Shown: in pieces, positions 62,101 through 64,000 of the stretch
Layout of the letters: each line of letters starts with the position of its first letter
Numbering within the stretch: position 1 is the first letter of the stretch
Source of the DNA: Nocardia sp. NBC_00565
GTDB taxonomy: Bacteria > Actinomycetota > Actinomycetes > Mycobacteriales > Mycobacteriaceae
Assembly (NCBI RefSeq): GCF_036345915.1
Contig: NZ_CP107785.1
Location: 8,742,001-8,806,000, forward strand
Reading direction: 5' to 3'
Length of the DNA: 64,000 nt
Program-made: the position numbers and the translations under genes
Notes under the pieces: generated by a model
The model's input: only the letters and a program-made list of their open reading frames with translations
Databases searched by the model: none
What the model was told of the DNA's origin: nothing

Positions 62101-64000
62101 ATACCCGATCCCGAACGCCTGACGCCCACGCAGATGACCGACGCCGCCCTGCAGGAGCGGTACCGCCGGTTCGCGGTGGCCGATGCCGCCGTGAACCGCA
62201 ATCCGACCACGCCGCAGGAGATGATCGAGTACTTCGACGAACGCGACCGAGCCCAGCAGCAGGTGACCGAGGCGGGGACCCTGTCGGCCGAACTCGGCCG
62301 GCGGATGCCCGATTACGAACAAGCGCTCGACAACGAAGCGCGGGTCCGGCAGGAGGCCGCGACCGCCGCGGCACATGATGTGCTCGATGTCTTCGGTGGG
62401 GACCGGCACGGGGATGCCGTCGCGGTGGTCTACGGCAATCCGACCCGGGTAGTCGTGGCCTCGCCGTCCGTCGCGCCGGACCACATCGTCGGCGCCGATC
62501 TGCGCAGCCGGTGGGCCGCGCAGGGCATCGACGTCCAGTTCCAGCACGTCGCCGTCGACGAGTCCGGCCGCGCCTGGGTGACCGATCTGACTGCACCGGA
62601 AGCCCCAGCAGCGCAGCAGCATTCGTCGAATCCGGCATCGACGGTGAACAATTGCGTGCCCGAATCGCTGGGACAGGTCAACGCGGACCAGCGGACCACC
62701 GTGGTGGGTGTGCCCGATCCGCAGCCGGGCAACCTCAGCGGCCGATCGATCGATGAGATCCGCCCGCATCTGAACGGTGCGGAACTAGCGGGATTCCACT
62801 TCGACGCGGCGGCCACCGGACACGGACGCATCGCCGAAGGCCTGATCCATGCCCCGGCCGCCGGCCCCGGCTCGACGGCCTGGATCGTGGAACGACGCGC
62901 GACCGTCGACGCACACGGCGTCGGCGCGCACGCGTACACCCTGACCTACGTCCGCGACAACGGCAACGGCACTTGGACTTTCACACTCGACGGTGTCGAG
63001 ACCACCTATCACGGGCTCGACGGACAAGGGCGGGAATGGTTCACCGGCCCCGACGGCCGCCGAGTGTCGCTACCGGAGCTGACCGGCGGTTCACGCGCGG
63101 AAGCGGTCGAAACGTGGGCCGCGGTATGGCGTGACGGTCAGCTCGTCGAGAATGTCGGCGACCGCACCGCGACACCCCCGCAGGGCCGACTGCGCGTCGG
63201 TCAGACGCCGAGTGCGGAATCCGGCCGCACCCCGGATCGACCAACGGCACACGATCCCCCCGACGCACCGGGACGGCGCTCGGAACTGGTCCTCCGCGCC
63301 GCGGGCGAGACCGTCCCCGATGCCGCCGAACGAGCGGAAGCCACTGCCGGATCATGGGATTGGCTGGGCGAGCAGCTCCCAGACTGGCCCGCCGACAAGA
63401 TCGACGACGCGGGCCTGGAACTGGCCGACCTGGTCGAGCGGGAGTTGGCGCACCCGTACGGCGAAGTTCGCATTGTGCTGGAACAGGCCGGTATCCCGGG
63501 TGATCGCGTACTGCACGCGACGGTCGGTGACGCGGGCTTCACGCTGACCGAATCGAACCGCATGCCGGACTGGCTCGCCGCTGCGATCGAGCCGATACGC
63601 CATGTGCGCGTGCATGTTCCCGGCGAGCTGGCCATCGCCGTCGAGTCGCGCAAGATTCCGCAACTCGCCAGGGCACTCGCCGCCTTCGACCACCTGAGTT
63701 CGCCGCCCGAGGTGGCGCAGGACAATATCGACCACGGCCTGCGCCACCGCGCCCGGATCAACCGCGGGCGATTGCACAGCTTCCACACCGATATCGAGGG
63801 TGAATTCATCGAATGCCGGTTCGGCGACGAAAGGGTCGAACTCACCGTCTACCCGCTGTGGGATCAGGATTTCCGAACCGGTTGGCGCGAGTTGGCGCGA
63901 CTCGAACAGCACGACAGGACCGTGCCGATCGACGAACTCGCCACTGTCATCGTCACCGACTTGCACGAACGGCACGCCAATTGGGTTGAGGCGCAACCGG
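56110..64000 (+). CDS. giant multidomain type VII polymorphic effector (module B), 3' end beyond window
   Basis: Open for at least 2,630 residues with no stop. The ATG at 56110 follows GATGAGG with a nine-base gap. In order: a helical/WXG-like head with VWQWGAGEMRKLEAEL (residue about 40); an Ala/Gly-rich hydrophobic region (about 110-360); a J-domain-like HPDK turn (His391); a Ser/Gly/Pro linker; a papain-like domain (Cys727, His815); coiled coils (about 920-1,150); Rossmann-like modules (about 1,215-1,290 and 2,095-2,160); a helical WDxNRP module near 1,660-1,720; and a second papain-like domain (Cys2182, His2274). It is probably a type VII-exported toxin related to giant A. The 3' end and any C-terminal toxic domain are not visible. 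Confidence 0.9.
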   Translation, partial: MFIDITPLWSWIPGWILSALNFGMTYPNGHVTPMNDLSEVWQWGAGEMRKLEAELKAATEAALKHYEGGEGSAEMKKEFDKQFTGDNSVMNVAAALDNLGDYTHDGMKGLYQDQMWSALFAGMTTYSVIALIAEFWPFGMGAASVELVLAREALAIAEREAAQLAAEEAAKAGLRNLLKPYLKKIGLQMDKWAGDSLARKAAVGGVRLGGAGLKAGAHGAMADIGIQFISDPGGDIDWGQVGTTALTWGAGGMAGRAAGLGVSKGLGKAVSSDLGQRLATSANPVARAAVSPRTMGLATGLVSGAAGAGGMYGAMVAVDPNAKFSPQMLAAGFGMGALGGARMGHAEASGPTTHSAGSSAADGHASKPAVVTPETSAEGKKLFRQVSLATHPDKYPPGAQRDAAEAITKEATQIKAQANTGERGDQYSDQQVARLRELHQQGVELAGSTATTGHGGSTSATPAESAPRTAGSGTSSTGANPTGGSETGVRPSDSGARVASSAGDGSSARPVPPERPAGQGQSQRGGSDAGSPQQSRAGVAAESPGGDTNLAAGQQDKPAASVQAGSAAQSEARVPEQRAPETADEPPRARPAEVDTHGANGQAEPRVPEQRRPDMPVDNSSARPVAAPEPGASEAESGASERGGSNAAVADSGPRPPDVPAERQPQVQHPDSADVGSAVAATESARADGTHSYAEDRPAPAQSHPAPVGGTEFRVPEQRTEPSVNSCVPEAFRYLEQAQGRLVAEGPTPQPRTLAGVPLHEVQRAIRGKFEGFGPDRTASGHAQIVEATVRAGKGASALVAEQRAQVNAGGAQGHVYTLTYNGGNHFEVNGKSAVHVETDAQGREWFVAADENGVPMPGQQPKSLAELAGGATRADAVAADAIIMRAGEVVSGLGDPNAARPSRELMMGATPEPRAQVRSLHAEYRHATTEEARARAESTRLRTQAQQAREAGLHDRAAELDDHVRRLDERADAAGAQAELLRARVVESEHLELAEKLEAVRTEIGELEQRLTDAIGDPAQIQQFRTDLGSVERGEVAAQERDRLDSAERELRERMQPIAEQLDTGRTAVRELAAEVRAAQEPSTGTALTESERGELVRATGPALARARTSIDWLQGIYAGLAQQQGELAQPHAVLTDEIAAATQARDRLAAAFEVADPQQLHPSYRGVPSPGTELVHSLRDTLDRLERAQDEAARLTERQIGLRALDELRLLPVSERVGVSPAAEPSTAFPNQRIVVVGTDTSPAGYRQALQATLRPGTDVELVLRLAQSDKLPVQVEFVRIEVTEQTATGHALASTEPAAPQRSGAWPDPSKHARPWEKTKWTEPQPPFLFKVSMVPVFDEIMSPFHDFAPGEVPEFIFAPNLPFAKTVFDVPAGVDAFQSDVGMYAFHARILSLGILDRIPNHPWVRSFVQNRPWIGKVILGLTKWLPANTAHGRSVHVPLSVDFVNKHPRIAFALGGVEQWIPSVRNGRWIQLVPMIRGTRTHAWFDDARPDPAPLHRGDLATPSFNREAQHLDGDVIRPYTGESVEIPASLAARWHANEQVRERIQEWTEGEYERYERDRVHAGDGLVHRIADQAAQHPDRYSGGDPKRWIRGKNNEWVRDPDGSLLPRHPDGSTWLRDAEGNVRPRAEIVDNLQRARDHLMRNSELNRIPDVPELWNRLIDGKPLRADVIGVEAALVEADYLATHREGTGQQAHQAAKQAGYDWDSNRPELTGDRAERSLLGKLTGRRPLSVGATTELDPSAPDPVRTRRFGTTLYYGRHFGDFGQVRGQLGDIMRGWPAAKIARAQAAVVELTHEATRSHRGDLNLARGGVHVSGRVTGEPGRQRLVVKVESDGDGRQTGVRRYTLEESDGSSQRALPAMPTGAIAAGPMARGGEARPALPEPPQRPPPSTRPTPTAELPDSPPAAGLPESRSATQPELPSAAAPPSVPGGGRSTTPTPPDWAQGATREHVPTSADVARRLVDYGREIAAAARETATTLAQVCEPLRQLGIPDPERLTPTQMTDAALQERYRRFAVADAAVNRNPTTPQEMIEYFDERDRAQQQVTEAGTLSAELGRRMPDYEQALDNEARVRQEAATAAAHDVLDVFGGDRHGDAVAVVYGNPTRVVVASPSVAPDHIVGADLRSRWAAQGIDVQFQHVAVDESGRAWVTDLTAPEAPAAQQHSSNPASTVNNCVPESLGQVNADQRTTVVGVPDPQPGNLSGRSIDEIRPHLNGAELAGFHFDAAATGHGRIAEGLIHAPAAGPGSTAWIVERRATVDAHGVGAHAYTLTYVRDNGNGTWTFTLDGVETTYHGLDGQGREWFTGPDGRRVSLPELTGGSRAEAVETWAAVWRDGQLVENVGDRTATPPQGRLRVGQTPSAESGRTPDRPTAHDPPDAPGRRSELVLRAAGETVPDAAERAEATAGSWDWLGEQLPDWPADKIDDAGLELADLVERELAHPYGEVRIVLEQAGIPGDRVLHATVGDAGFTLTESNRMPDWLAAAIEPIRHVRVHVPGELAIAVESRKIPQLARALAAFDHLSSPPEVAQDNIDHGLRHRARINRGRLHSFHTDIEGEFIECRFGDERVELTVYPLWDQDFRTGWRELARLEQHDRTVPIDELATVIVTDLHERHANWVEAQP
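58270..58660 (+). other. giant B: papain-like domain, copy 1
   Basis: NSCVPEAF carries Cys727, GAQGHVYTLTY carries His815, and the residue aligned with the catalytic Asp of giant A is Asn830 (FEVNGK). Asn is allowed in the papain fold. Confidence 0.65.
62641..63060 (+). other. giant B: papain-like domain, copy 2
   Basis: NNCVPESL carries Cys2182, GVGAHAYTLTY carries His2274, and FTLDGV supplies an Asp. It aligns with copy 1 throughout and with the GAHAY block of giant A. Confidence 0.65.

Noticed and set aside
1..64000. tRNA, rRNA or other structured RNA genes
   Set aside because: No cloverleaf, rRNA or known riboswitch pattern was recognised on reading both strands.

Overview
The window is high-G+C actinobacterial DNA. 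GTG and TTG starts, GTGA stop/start overlaps, a Gram-positive S14 zinc ribbon, a short-LID adenylate kinase and type VII (ESX-like) substrates all point to the Mycobacteriales. Nocardia or a close relative is the best fit. This is inferred from gene content, not from an alignment.

Layout. 1-12 kb is an accessory flank. It holds an ABC-2 (Drr-type) exporter cut by the left edge, a predicted multi-pass protein, a 14-TM drug exporter behind a double palindromic operator, a siderophore-type binding lipoprotein, a small secreted Gly/Trp repeat protein, a Uma2-type nuclease-fold gene, and two tandem M13 zinc metallopeptidases. 12-20.2 kb is the spc ribosomal block: rplN-rplX-rplE-rpsN, then a reverse-strand Uma2 gene, then rpsH-rplF-rplR-rpsE-rpmD-rplO, and secY-adk-map. 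The Uma2 gene splits the block, and rpsH has gained its own promoter and leader. Just after map lies a gene-free stretch that opens with 15 copies of a degenerate 17-bp tandem repeat. 21-26 kb holds a methyltransferase, a divergent winged-helix regulator/hydrolase pair with a palindrome between them, a large protein of unknown function, and dtd.

26-64 kb is the most unusual part: two related type VII polymorphic-effector modules. Module A is a WXG100-sized protein, a YbaB/EbfC-like protein, a single 7,566-residue giant protein and a YezG-like immunity candidate. Module B is a paralogous immunity candidate, a WXG100-sized protein, a YbaB-like protein and a second giant protein that runs off the right edge after 2,630 residues. 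An orphan OmpR-type response regulator and an MHS-family carboxylate transporter with a perfect CRP/GlxR-type site sit between the modules.

The giants share features beyond their genetic setting. Each has a WXG-like or helical N-terminus, a low-complexity linker and papain-like Cys-His domains. They also share a Rossmann-like module (about seven copies in A, two in B) and a helical module ending in a WDxNRP motif. Giant A additionally carries a HExxH metallopeptidase module in four full copies and one partial copy (only the first keeps the full motif), a PI3/4-kinase-like domain, a separate HELGH domain and a long Pro-rich neck. No ESX secretion machinery is encoded here, so export would depend on components elsewhere. 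The toxin and immunity roles are inferred from family resemblance and context.
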